Below, piece by piece: positions 1 to 9,310 of a DNA stretch of 64,000 nucleotides. Under the pieces are notes generated by a model. The model was not told the DNA's origin. It did not search any database and saw only the letters and a list, made by a program, of their open reading frames with translations. This DNA is from Phanerochaete sordida (taxonomy: Eukaryota; Basidiomycota; Agaricomycetes; Polyporales; Phanerochaetaceae), in assembly GCA_019973155.2 (NCBI GenBank), contig BPQB01000091.1:1-64000 (forward strand). The letters run 5' to 3'. Both the position numbers and the translations under genes were made by a program. The stretch's first letter is position 1, and every line of letters starts with the position of its first letter.

Positions 1-142
1 ACCCTAAAACCCTAAAACCCTAAAACCCTAAAACCCTAAAACCCTAAAACCCTAAAACCCTAAAAACCCTAAAACCCTAAAAACCCTAAAACCCTAAAAC
101 CCTAAAACCCTAAAACCCTAAAACCCTAAAACCCTAAAACCC
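1..142. repeat. Telomere, C-strand CCCTAAAA repeats
   Basis: About 17 head-to-tail units of CCCTAAAA (G-strand TTTTAGGG) run from the first base. Two units, at 58-66 and 75-83, carry one extra A. The C-rich strand reads 5' to 3' inward, as expected for a left chromosome end. The array stops abruptly at 142 and non-repeat sequence follows. The 8-base unit differs from the TTAGGG usual in filamentous fungi. Confidence 0.97.
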
Positions 143-1285
143 TTCAGCGGTTTTACACCCTTTCTGCCACTGTACTGCTTTGGGGCTGACACAGTTCACT
201 TCCAGTTCACCGTCACGGGCTCAGTTCACCTCTACAAACTTCACACAGTGTGCCTGTCAACTCTCCTGTTCTCTCTAGCTTGTTCACTCTGTTCAGCAAC
301 GGTGGCCTCGTCCTGCACTTCACTGTTTGTACAGCCAACACTTGCTTGATTACAGTGGGGTCCACTCACAGTAGCTCACTTGACAGTTGACTTGTATACG
401 CGTGACTCTCGCCTTTGCCTTATGTTTCAGAACACGCTCACCTTCTGCTCTAACTTGCCGGTATACTCAGCTTTCTTACAACTGCATCTATCCCTCTGCT
501 TGCGTACTTGGTGTGTGCATCTACACTCTACTCCATTATGGTGTCTAGCTAGTTCTTCATGTTCTCTTCCTTCATTCTTACGCTTCCTGTTCAGTGAACA
601 CTTACTCTGTTAGTGAACAACAGTGTAACCATTTCAAACATGTTCATTCACACTTTGTCACACCATCACATCGCAATCTCACTGTCCTGTACCTAGCCCT
701 GTCTCAGATGTAAACTTGTCCACAAGTCAATCAACATCACATTGGCGCTGTTCAACCTGGTTGTGCGTGGCTTGACTTTGCATCCACCACTTCCCTCTAG
801 CAATACCAGCCTCATTGGTACTCTACCTGTGTACCTATATAGTCTGTGGTCTCTTTGGTATGCTCTACCTCAGTGGTGCTCGCACAGTGTCCAGCTGTAA
901 ATGTCTGTATGCCTGTGTATCTGTCTGTGCTCAGCCTGCATATTCTCTGTTTCAGCACACGTTATGCTTCATTAATGCTCAAACTTGCCTGTTTAGTTTC
1001 TCTGACTCACTGCTGTTCTGATATATCTGGATTTGGACTCATAGTTCACACTATGACAGGCTGTATGTAGAGTGCTCACCTCAATTGCAGCAGTTACAAC
1101 ACATGCACTATTATATAGTTTGGTCTCCGGTCTTCTGCAGATGATCATGATGATGCTGGATGAGTTGACTATGAGTTGGCTATTGACTATGGTCATGCAG
1201 AATGATGTTGTATAGTAAAGCTGTGGTCTTATATTGCTTAAAGCTTGTCTTTGGTCCAGGCAGATGTACAAGAGCCTGCACATTC
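143..1285. other. Subtelomeric sequence without a recognisable gene
   Basis: T/C-biased sequence between the telomere and the first tandem repeat. Only short reading frames on both strands, with low-complexity translations. No splice-linked coding pattern, RNA gene or transposon end was seen. Confidence 0.6.
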
Positions 1286-1289
1286 TTGG

Positions 1290-2215
1290 TATGTTGCCTC
1301 TATCGCACCTATGGCGCAATTAAGCGCCCAACCGCGGTCACGCCAGGCTGTGCAACTGCACAGTTGTATAGGTTTATATTCTTGAGAATGTCGCAGATTT
1401 ATTGGCAGAGATATGGCAGCTGCCTCATGTCTCCACCAAATACTCATCTGTGGCTTGTACTGTCACAACCCTCCCGTATGGTGCCACACCGCGGTCTGGC
1501 CAGGTTGTACAACCGCGGATATGCATAGTCCTATATTCTGGGTAATATCGCAAATTTATAGACAGCTGTATGACAGGCGTATCATTTCTTGGCAGAATAC
1601 TTGTCCACGGCTTGTACCACCGCCAAGACTCCATGTAGCATCCCACTGCGGTCGTACCAGTCTGCCCGACCGCGGATCTACCTAGTTTCATATTCTCAAG
1701 AATAGTATGCTTCTATCTGAAGAGATATGGGACATTTCGTAGTCGGCTCAGCCGATGTCACTCATTGGCATGTAGCACAACCATACCTTCATACGGGGCC
1801 ACGCCGTGGTCGTGCCAGGTTGTACGGCCACGGGGATGTATAGTCCTATATTTTGGGTAATATCGAACATTTATTGACAGACATATGACAGCCGTATCAT
1901 CTCTCGGCTGAAGAGTCGTCCGTGGCTTGTACCACTGCCAGGATTCCATGTAGCATCCCACCACGGTCGTGCCAGCCTGCTCGATCGCGGATCTACCTAG
2001 TTTGATATACTCAGGAATAGTAGGCATTTGCTGGAAGAGATATGGGATGTCTGGTCCTTGGCTCAGTGAACATCCTTCCGTTGCTAGTAGCATAACCATA
2101 CCTCCATATGGCGCTACGCCGTGGTCGTGCCAAGTTGTACGGCCGCGGATATGTATAGTCTTATATTTTGGGTAATATCGAACATCTATTGACAGACATA
2201 TGACAGCTGTATCAG
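1290..2215. repeat. Subtelomeric ~157-bp monomers in dimer (~315 bp) order
   Basis: Six related monomers can be anchored on a TATATTCT-like block at about 1371, 1531, 1685, 1845, 1999 and 2160. The spacing alternates near 160 and 154 bp. Odd monomers carry a 'tattctcaagaat' type block and even ones a 'tattttgggtaatatcg' type block, so the real period is a dimer of about 315 bp. Each monomer begins with a CCGCGGTCGTGCCAG-like segment flanked by inverted CCGCGG. Identity between dimers is high and the first copy is degenerate. Confidence 0.85.
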
Positions 2216-2239
2216 ACTAGGCAGTCAGAAAGCATTCTG

Positions 2240-3215
2240 TATGCCTTGAACATCCTGAGGGCACATACTCGGCCATACGCCGGTGTGTAATCGGGCAGGG
2301 CAGTCAGGAAGTATTTCCTATGCTCATGTCGACCTGGGGCCATTTATCTGATCACACGCTAGTGTTCAATCGAGCTGGGTGGCCAAAAATCAATTGCACC
2401 ACTCCAGACAATGCACAGATCATTCTGAGGGCACCCACCCGATCACACACCGGTGTGTAATTGGGCTAGGTAGCCAGGAAGCATTTGGTATGCACAGATT
2501 GACCTGAGGACGCCTACTCAATCTTACACTGGTGTTTAATCAGGCAGGTTAGTCAGGAATTAATTGTGGCGCTCCAGGCAATTCACGGACCGTTCTGAGG
2601 GTACATATTCAATCATACACTGGTGTTCAACCTGGCAGAGAAGTCAGTGGTCAATTGTAATACTTCTGAGAATGCACAGAACGTCTTGAGGGCACTTATC
2701 TGGTTATACACTGGTGTTTGATAGGGCCAGGCATTCAGGAATTGATTGTGTCACTCCAAGCAATGTATAGATCACTCTAAGGGCACTTCCCCGATCACAC
2801 ACCGGTGTGCAGTCGGGCTAGGCAGCTAGAAATGAATTTGTATGCACAGGGCAACCTGAGAGCAGTCAGACGTCAATTGTGACATTCCGAGCAACTCACA
2901 GATTGTTCTGAGGACATATACCCGATCACACACCGATGTGCAGTCGGGCTAGACAGCCAGGAAGCATTCACTATGTACAAATCGACCTGAGGGCATTTAC
3001 CTGATCACACACTGGTGTGCAATCGGGCAGAGCGTCCAAAAATTGGTTGCAACACTCCAGGCAATATACAGGTCGTTCTAAGGGCATCTACCCGACCACA
3101 CACCAGTGTCTGATCGGGCAGAGCAGCCAGTAAGCATTTCCTAATGCACAGGTCGACCTGAGGGCATTTACCCGATCACACACCGGTGTATGATCGGGCA
3201 GAATCAGGCAGAAGG
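2240..3215. repeat. Subtelomeric repeat with CACACCGGTGTG palindrome
   Basis: At least eleven diverged copies of a unit centred on CACACCGGTGTG, inside a longer imperfect palindrome (CCCGATCACAC...GTGTGNAATCGGG). Cores lie near 2279, 2373, 2450, 2529, 2622, 2711, 2802, 2932, 3011, 3103 and 3184, spaced roughly 80-130 bp. The linkers share blocks such as 'cagccaggaagcatt' and 'gacctgagggca'. No coding potential. Confidence 0.85.
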
Positions 3216-3379
3216 TTGCACATTCTTAGAATCAGGCCAATATTGTGTACCCTCTACCCACCCTATAACCTAAGAACCGCATGCCAGAATCACCTATAAT
3301 CAGCGGACCACATGAAACATGTGGTCAGCAGCGGGGCCAAACCTTGGACTGGCTCCCTCCGTGTGAAGCCCGTGCCGTG

Positions 3380-3935
3380 GGTGCAGCACTGAGTGGCAGC
3401 CAGTGGAAGCTGCATACTGAGCGCCCCGATAGCCGATGCCCAGCAGCTTGCAAGCAAGCAGCGCCTGTCCGAGCGGCTGCCAGTGGAAGCCGCGTGCCAG
3501 CACCGCAGGCCTACACGCGAGCCCGACGCGAGTGCTCGCGTGCAGCCGCCACTGGCGCCCCGCTGGACAGGCCACGGTCCAGCAGTGGCAGTTGGCGCCG
3601 GTCCGAGCGGCCGCCGGTGGAAGCCGTGTGCCTGGCGCGAGTGCGCGCGTCCAGCCGCCACTGGCGGCTCGCCGGACAGAAGCACGCCACGATCCAGCAT
3701 CGGCAGTTGGTGCCGGCCTGAATGGCCGCCAGTGGAAGCCGTGCGCCCGGCGCGAGTGCCTGCTTGCAGCCGCCACTGGCGGCCCGCCATGCAGGCCATG
3801 GCCCACTGGCGGTGATCAGCGTCTCTCTCCGAGTGGCCGCCAGCGGAGGCTGCTCTGCGGCACCGCGGCGCCCGCTGTGGCTTGCTTCAGACGGCGTGAA
3901 GGCCAGGGGCCGGGCGCCTAGGGCCAGATGTCGGC
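3380..3935. repeat. GC-rich tandem repeat (GGCCGCCAGTGGAAGCCG type)
   Basis: Five diverged copies of a GC-rich unit begin near 3389, 3467, 3600, 3717 and 3826 with a block like GAGCGGCCGCCAGTGGAAGC. Several are followed by GCCGCCACTGGCGG, itself a palindrome. Long frames are open here on both strands because the sequence is GC-rich and repetitive. Those frames are not treated as genes. Confidence 0.75.
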
Positions 3936-3969
3936 GCCAAAGTCGACATCTGGCGACATCTAGCTAGTC

Positions 3970-5143
3970 TCATAACCCTTCCTTCTCCGCCGATCTGCGC
4001 GCCTTGTTCCGCTTGGTCTCGAGGGTCAAAGCGTTCTTGATCGTCTCGTCGAGAAGTTGCTGCGCGCGCTTCAACGCGATCTCGATCGCGTGACTACGGT
4101 GCTGCCCACCAAGGCCGTCGACGTTGCCAACGCCCTCCTTCACGATGTCGATGAGGAAAGGCCATCCCACGCGATCAGCAGTACTCGGGTTGAGATCCTT
4201 CACCAAGTCAAACAGTCTCCAAAGCGCCAGCCGTTCGCGAGCGTTCACGGCAAAGGCGCTAGGGGGAAGGACAATGTGGAGCACGCTCTCGAGGCTCACG
4301 TTCTTCACGCCGTCCCACAGCATCTCGTCGCCCATCTTCGAGACGATGTTGGTGTTCAGCGTTCTGTTGTTGGTGTTGCTGAAGCTGATCGTGGGGATGT
4401 TGCCGGGGGCGATCTGGGTACGTGCGAAGCCCAAGAACTTCGCCATCCCAGAGTTAAGGGACGACGCAGAGAGCGTGTTGAACGCAGTTGCAGACACGTC
4501 GCCGACAGGGACCAAGGTCGATTTGAAGACCCTCGCGCGGTCAGCGTCCGAGGGAGCCGAAGCCTGGAGACGCGTCTGGACGTTTAGATCAGCACCGATC
4601 TCGCTGTACGTCAAGACGAAGACAAGCGATGAATGGTATTACCTCGTCTTCGTCGACCCACTCGTCCTCGTCCTTCGCAGGCTGACCTTGCCCACCGTCC
4701 TTATCCAAGTCCTTCGTACCCTCGCCCTCCGCCGCAACGGTCGCCGAACGACCGGGAGCCTTGACGGGGTCTGCAATCGGCCCGACAGCCCCGCCCTCGG
4801 CGGCCGCTTCGGCGGCCGCCTTCGCGTCCTCGGCGTCCCACCCAATCGCGTCGGGATCCGTGGGCTCCACGTAGTCCATCGCCTCCTCATCGCTCTCGAA
4901 GACGGAGTGGAGCTTGGGGGCCTTTGGCTTGGCCGCCTGCTTACCTTTCGCCTTTTTCTTCGGCGGTTTCTTCTCAGCCTCCTCCTGCTTGCGCCGCGCA
5001 GCTTCCTCCTTCGCCTGCTGCGCAAGCGCTTTCTTCTGCTCTTGCGCCTTCTTCGTCAGCTCCCTCTTGGCGTCGCGTTCGGCCTTCGCTTTCGCCTTGT
5101 CGGCCGCGGATTTCGCTTTCTCTGCTGCTGTTCGAGGTGGCAT
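3970..5143 (-). CDS. Unrecognised 371-aa protein with Lys/Ala-rich N-terminal coiled coil
   Basis: Two exons: 5143-4662 and 4603-3970, joined by a 58-bp intron (4661-4604, GTGGGT...TACAG), giving 371 aa. A 39-bp alternative intron starting at GTAATA would put a stop codon in frame, so the longer one is preferred. Residues 1-75 are almost pure Lys, Ala, Glu and Arg and should form a charged helix. An acidic, Ala/Gly-rich linker follows. The C-terminal 210 residues look like a compact domain with hydrophobic helices and end in a basic tail (KRNKARRSAEKEG). I do not recognise the family. The position among subtelomeric repeats suggests a transposon-borne or subtelomeric gene family, but no reverse transcriptase, integrase or zinc knuckle is visible nearby. 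Confidence 0.6.
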
Positions 5144-5415
5144 GTCGATTTCTGTACACTGATACTGCAGTTAGAGAGGTAGCGAAGTCACTTAGTAGGA
5201 ACGAGTACTCACATAGGTCAAATGTGTCGATTTGGTATAACAATGTCGCTGGTAAGAGTCAAGGAGTACCGCTATCGCATGGGACCAGCGCAATGAGGCA
5301 GCGACGCGCGGCCCTATCGATGCGAGAAGACGGCCTGATTAGGACAATCAATGATTAGATTATCGCAGATCATTGATCGCTAACTTATCTTGTCTAAGAA
5401 CCTTATTGTCTTGTC

Positions 5416-5690
5416 TCACGATGTCGCGCTCGTGCGATCGTGCATGACCGCGGTCGTGCGATCATGCATGACCGCGGTCGTGCGATCATGCATGACCGCC
5501 GGGGCCATGCGTTCGTGCATGACCGCGGTCGTGCGATCAGGCATGACCGCGGTCGTGCGTTTGTGCATGACCGCCGCGGTCGTGCGTTTGTGCATGACCG
5601 CCGCGGTCATGCGTTCGTGCGTGACCGCGGTCGTGGGGTCGCGCCGTCGTGCATGACCGCGGTCATCTATGCTAGACCGCGCGATCGTGC
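5416..5690. repeat. 24/27-bp minisatellite with GACCGCGGTC palindrome
   Basis: About nine units of 24 or 27 bp with consensus near GCATGACCGCGGTCGTGCGATC. Unit lengths are multiples of three, so reading frames stay open on both strands and translate to repeats such as MHDRGRAI. These are treated as artefacts. The block CCGCGGTCGTGC also occurs in the 157-bp subtelomeric repeat near 1.8-2.1 kb. Confidence 0.9.
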
Positions 5691-6024
5691 ATCTGTTCTG
5701 AGCCGCAGCTATGCGTCCGTTCTACTTTACCAGCATGCTCCTCCGCTAGCTGGTCTGACCTTCGAATAATTCTTCCGTCTGATCAGATGTCTTCTCTCTT
5801 CGTGATCCCTCCTCGCGACTTGACCTCAATGTCTAGTGGTAGTCCTCACGCATGAATTCAGTGAGCAACTTCGTCACCAGATCCGCGAGTTCCCGCAGGA
5901 CCGTGGTCGAGAATGCTTGCACCACCGCGCCTGGTCATCTTTTCATGGATCCGTCAATATGTATTTGCGTACTAGCGCCCATGGTCCTACTTTGACCGTT
6001 TGGTCCTCATTGTTATCAATCTAG
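5691..6024. other. Non-coding spacer
   Basis: No open frame with coding character and no repeat beyond the minisatellite edge. Confidence 0.5.
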
Positions 6025-6580
6025 AACCCATAACCCCTTCAAACCCATAACCCCCCCCTCAAACAGTGCATAATGGTAGTTAGACGCGGGCCTTCGGCCC
6101 GCGTTGCGATCACGTGCACGCCACGTGACCGTGACCCTAGACTTGTTTGGCTTAGTTAGGAGCGCGTGTTATCACGTGATCAGCAACGCCGGTGTACCGC
6201 GCGCCTCTGCGCCGGCGCCATGGCACGGTTTACCGCCGGTCCGAAATCCGGGCCGGTTCCCTTAAGAGCGCCCCGGTCTTTCGGGGGGACACGCGTTGGG
6301 GGGCCATTCTAAGTCCGGGACTCTCACGACGGGCTTTCCTGCCCGTGTGGTCGTGTTACTCTTTAGTGACAAGAAAGGTAACTGCTATCGTCTATCCAAT
6401 AACATCTGTCGCAATTCCAAGGCCTGACGGCCCGGCGGACCGCTGTCACGGTCCGTTCCCTCACCTCGGGGAAGCTTACCGTGCCGTCCAATCGCAACTA
6501 TCCCGCTGACAACGATTCTTAACGTCAGCGGGCCGTCGGAGCCTTCGGCTCCGGCGGACTGCAAGGGTATATATCCCAGT

Positions 6581-6652
6581 AGAGAACCGCTGATGAGACT
6601 TCAAGTCGAAAGCTCAGCGCGGCACAACTGTGTCGGCTACCTTCGGTTTTCT
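6581..6652 (+). ncRNA. Type I hammerhead ribozyme
   Basis: All core elements are present and correctly spaced. CTGATGA is at 6590-6596. Stem II is a perfect 4-bp hairpin (GACT 6597-6600, loop TCA, AGTC 6604-6607). GAAA is at 6608-6611. Stem III is closed by an AACT loop at 6626-6629 (pairs 6620-6625 with 6630-6635 including one G-U, and 6616-6618 with 6636-6638, plus bulges). The cleavage triplet CTT is at 6641-6643. Stem I pairs GAGAACCG (6582-6589) with CGGTTTTC (6644-6651) through one G-U, extended by 6581-6652. Cleavage is predicted after 6643. Stem I is the open helix, so the type is I. The weak points are a C-C mismatch and bulges in stem III and the CUU rather than GUC triplet. Confidence 0.8.
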
Positions 6653-6703
6653 CTTGAAGCACGGCCCTCAAACGCTCGCTACGCTCGCGTTTTCGCGCCC
6701 CCC

Positions 6704-6718
6704 AACCCTAAAACCCTA
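6704..6718. repeat. Interstitial telomeric repeat (two units)
   Basis: AACCCTAAAACCCTA lies 6.7 kb inside the chromosome, in the same orientation as the terminal array, directly after a run of C and the end of the hammerhead-bearing segment. Confidence 0.85.
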
Positions 6719-7400
6719 TTCGCCGCCTCTTTCCACCTTTCTTCTGCTCCTTTCTACCCTTTTTTCCTTGTCTTTCCACCTCTCTTCACCTTTTTGTTGT
6801 CTCTTTCCACTACTCTTCACCTCTTGCAACTCTTTTTTCCACTTCTTTCCACCTCTTCCCACTGCCCTCTCCACTGTCCACCTTCTTCCACCTCCTTTCA
6901 CCTCCTTTTACACTTCTTTCCATCTCTTTGTTGTCTTCTGCCTATTTCCACCTCCCTCACCGCTGTCTGCCTATTTCCACATTCTTTCACATTTTTCAAC
7001 CTCTTTGTTGCTTCTTTCCATCTCTTTTCTGTTGCTTTCACCCACTTTCACCTGCTTTTCCTCCTGTTGCTCACCAACATCCATCGCGCTCGGCTTTTAG
7101 CGCTTTTTTTCACTATTCCCCACTTTTCTTTTCTTTGTCTTACCATTAATTCTACTCCCTTCTGCTATTTGAACTTCTGTTCACTAGCACCTGGACTTTA
7201 GCACATTTTTACACTCCTCCTCTCTTCTTGTCTCCCTCTTTTTGCTACTTTTCCTCCTATTGCTTACTAACACCCATCATGCCCGGGCTTTAGCACTTTT
7301 TTACTATCTTCCCCTTTTACTCATCCCCATCCTCTTGTCAAATTCAACTCGTTTGCACTATTGCAACTTCTATTCACCAACATCCGGGCATTAGCACTTC
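6719..7400. repeat. Pyrimidine-rich tract and dispersed ~30-bp repeats
   Basis: From 6719 to about 7060 the plus strand is nearly all C and T, built from TTTCCACCTCTT-like blocks. From 7070 to 7400, four copies of a block like CACCAACATCC...GCTTTAGCACTTTTT occur near 7072, 7183, 7263 and 7375. Open frames across this tract are compositional. Confidence 0.75.
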
Positions 7401-8050
7401 AAAATAAAACTGTCTCTCTCTTTTTTCTCTATCTCTGTTCTTTCATTAACCTGATTGCTTGCATCACCATCTCTACTGCTCATCTGTGCTCGGGTTTTAA
7501 ACTGTCAAAGCAGTTCGGCTTGCATTCTGCCAGCTGGAACTTTATGGCCTTCAACTCTTCAACCTATTGTAGCCCTTCACTGCTGCTTCTGGTTTGTGGT
7601 ATTCTGCTTTTTACAAGCGGGTTTTTGTACAACAATACTGGGGGTAATTGCTCGGGTTTACTAAATACTTAGCAAACTTAACACTGTGTCTGGCCATCAT
7701 GAACGTCACTGTTGCTACTTACTTAACACACTGGTTTATGCGCTTGTGCATTTTCTCTGCTCCCCAACTGTAGCTCTGGCTTTTACCGTCACCCACTATA
7801 CTGGTACATATGAATCTGCTGCTAATGCATTTTGGCAATACAGTACAGTTTCATCACTCAGCTGACTGTGCATCTGTATATGTTCAATGTCAACATCTAC
7901 AATACACTTAGTTTCATCACATGCGCTGCACACCAGGGCCCATGCATCACACTCGTAAGAGGTAGGTCTCCAACACCGCATCCCCACCATCCGTGCAGCA
8001 TGAGAAGGCCACACCCTTGAGGTGTACAGTGTGGTACTTGGCAAGGCAGC
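7401..8050. other. Non-coding region
   Basis: AT-richer sequence with only short frames. A 103-codon plus-strand frame from 7361 has no recognisable domain and starts inside the repeat tract. It was not accepted as a gene. Confidence 0.5.
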
Positions 8051-8054
8051 CCCA

Positions 8055-8560
8055 CACTGAGCACATGAGTTTCAAGTTGAAGTTGACGGCCTGCTCCACG
8101 AGTCTATGAACACAGTTTGTTAATTGACCATAGTGCAAGAGATCATGACACGCATGTCTTCAGGTCCGTTGTCAGCACAAGGACTGCCGTGCACGGTGCG
8201 AGCTTGTCTTAAAGGTTGTTCTCCCAGCCCATTGCACTCAGCCGTGTGCCAGTATCATAGGTGGACAATAGACCATTGACGATCCCAGTGCGGCTGCGTG
8301 CGGCGTTGCGCCAGCAGAGGACGCGGAGGCCTGCCGCGTCAGAGACGAGTGACGGGTGGCGGTGCGAGAGGTACGAGAGAAGGGTGCGGAGCGGCCAGCC
8401 GGGGTTGCTCGCAAGTTGCTCAGTGCGCCGAAGGTGTCGACGAAGCCAACGAGGCTTTGCGAGGTGTGTGAGTCTGTCTGGTGACACGGATGGAGGCAAG
8501 GGCATACGTGTTCTGGCGGGAAGCCTTCGAAGAACGTTCGCTGCTCCTCTATGGGCACAA
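8055..8560 (-). pseudogene. Degenerate fragment of autophagy gene ATG7
   Basis: Reading the minus strand from right to left, pieces of the Atg7 N-terminal half appear in the correct order but in different frames: a GFVDTFGALSN-like segment near 8440, PGWPLRTLLSYL near 8400, MGWENN near 8225 and AVNFNLKLMC near 8070. These match the Atg7 family segments around NPGWPLRN, GWEKN and VDLNLKLMRWR that precede the ubiquitin-activating (E1-like) domain. Stops and at least two frame changes separate them, and the ATP-binding and catalytic-cysteine domains are missing. This is therefore a dead, truncated copy. A functional ATG7 would be expected elsewhere in the genome. Confidence 0.75.
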
Positions 8561-8879
8561 ACTTGGGCGTGGCAGATGACGTTCGGACGAGGAACGAGGG
8601 GGCGCACCTGAGCGTGAAGCACGTCGTAGACGGCGCAAGGACGGCGGAGACCTGCAGAGGACATTCGGAGGCTGCGCGGGATCTCGAGCGAGATAGGATG
8701 TACAGTATCGGGGGACAGCGCCTTGGACGTGCTCTGTCAGTTGCGGCCTGCTCCCCATGGGTGTCTGGCGATGAACACGTGGAAGGCGAACCTGTTATTG
8801 GCGGGTCATATGTGTCAACAGCGTGAAAACACCGCAGCGAGCGCCGAACGACATGCCCTTGACATCAGGAAAAGTGCTT

Positions 8880-9187
8880 TGGCCCTGAAGCGCCCTGACG
8901 AAGCTTTGTCAGGGCGCTTTCAGGGCTCTCAGACGCTCTCAGGCCGTCTAGCGTCAGCTCACTCTTGAGGTGCCTTCAGTGATGCTGGACGAAAATTGAC
9001 CACCGCGGTCCCGCTATTCTATGGCATTATGGTATCGTATTTAGGGACATATGGGCCGTAGTTTTCTGCAGCCAGAAAATCAGAACGAGCTGCTTACCGA
9101 AAATGTCGCCGCGGTGGATCGAACTCCCGCCCTGACGCGTCTGAGCAAGCCTGACGACCTGACGAGCTTCGTCAGGCGCGTCAGGCC
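8880..9187. mobile_element. Small inverted-repeat (MITE-like) element
   Basis: The ends at 8880-8940 and 9130-9187 are inverted copies of each other. Both contain CCTGACGAAGCT followed by GTCAGG, TCAGG and CTCAGACGC in the same order when one is reverse-complemented. Each end also folds on itself (AGCGCCCTGAC at 8889-8899 with GTCAGGGCGCT at 8908-8918; CTGACGA/TCGTCAG near 9150-9170). No coding frame inside and no clear target duplication. Length is about 310 bp. Confidence 0.55.
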
Positions 9188-9310
9188 TTCCAGCGCTTGA
9201 CGTTTTGCTGATGCTTTGAACCTCTACTGGCACAATCCAAGCAACAGCTTCGAGTCCCCTCGGCTTCTCAGATTGCACAGACTAATATTTGTGTCCGACG
9301 ACGACGAAAC

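Larger units (their letters stand above)
6025..6718 (+). mobile_element. Probable remnant of a telomere-targeted Penelope-like element with hammerhead
   Basis: The segment is bounded on the left by degenerate telomere-like repeats (AACCCATAACCCC-type, 6025-6064) and on the right by two telomere units (AACCCTAAAACCCTA, 6704-6718). Between them lie GC-rich hairpins (9-bp stem 6084-6092/6096-6104; 6-bp stem near 6538-6553) and a type I hammerhead ribozyme at 6581-6652. Endonuclease-deficient Penelope-like elements are known to sit at telomeres in several eukaryotes, including basidiomycetes, and Penelope-like elements are known to carry hammerheads in their pseudo-LTRs. The orientation, with the sense strand running into the C-strand repeat at its 3' side, is what priming from a telomeric G-strand end would give. 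No reverse transcriptase frame is present, so this is at best a 5'-truncated or terminal fragment. The assignment is inference. Confidence 0.5.

Noticed and set aside
3281..3967. Overlapping long frames on both strands in the GC-rich repeat
   Set aside because: The frames follow the repeat unit, have no domain and exist on both strands; compositional artefact.
5390..5769. Possible CRISPR-like array or repeat protein (MHDRGRAI repeats)
   Set aside because: There are no unique spacers, the units are contiguous and multiples of three, and the host is a eukaryote. It is a plain minisatellite.
6192..6509. 105-codon frame upstream of the hammerhead
   Set aside because: Basic low-complexity product spanning strong hairpins, with no similarity to reverse transcriptase or any domain.
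6593..7201. 202-codon frame in the pyrimidine tract
   Set aside because: Translates to Phe/Leu/Pro/Ser runs dictated by CT-rich sequence, and begins inside the ribozyme.
7361..7672. 103-codon hydrophobic frame
   Set aside because: No conserved motif, begins in a repeat, and lacks a promoter or splice context.
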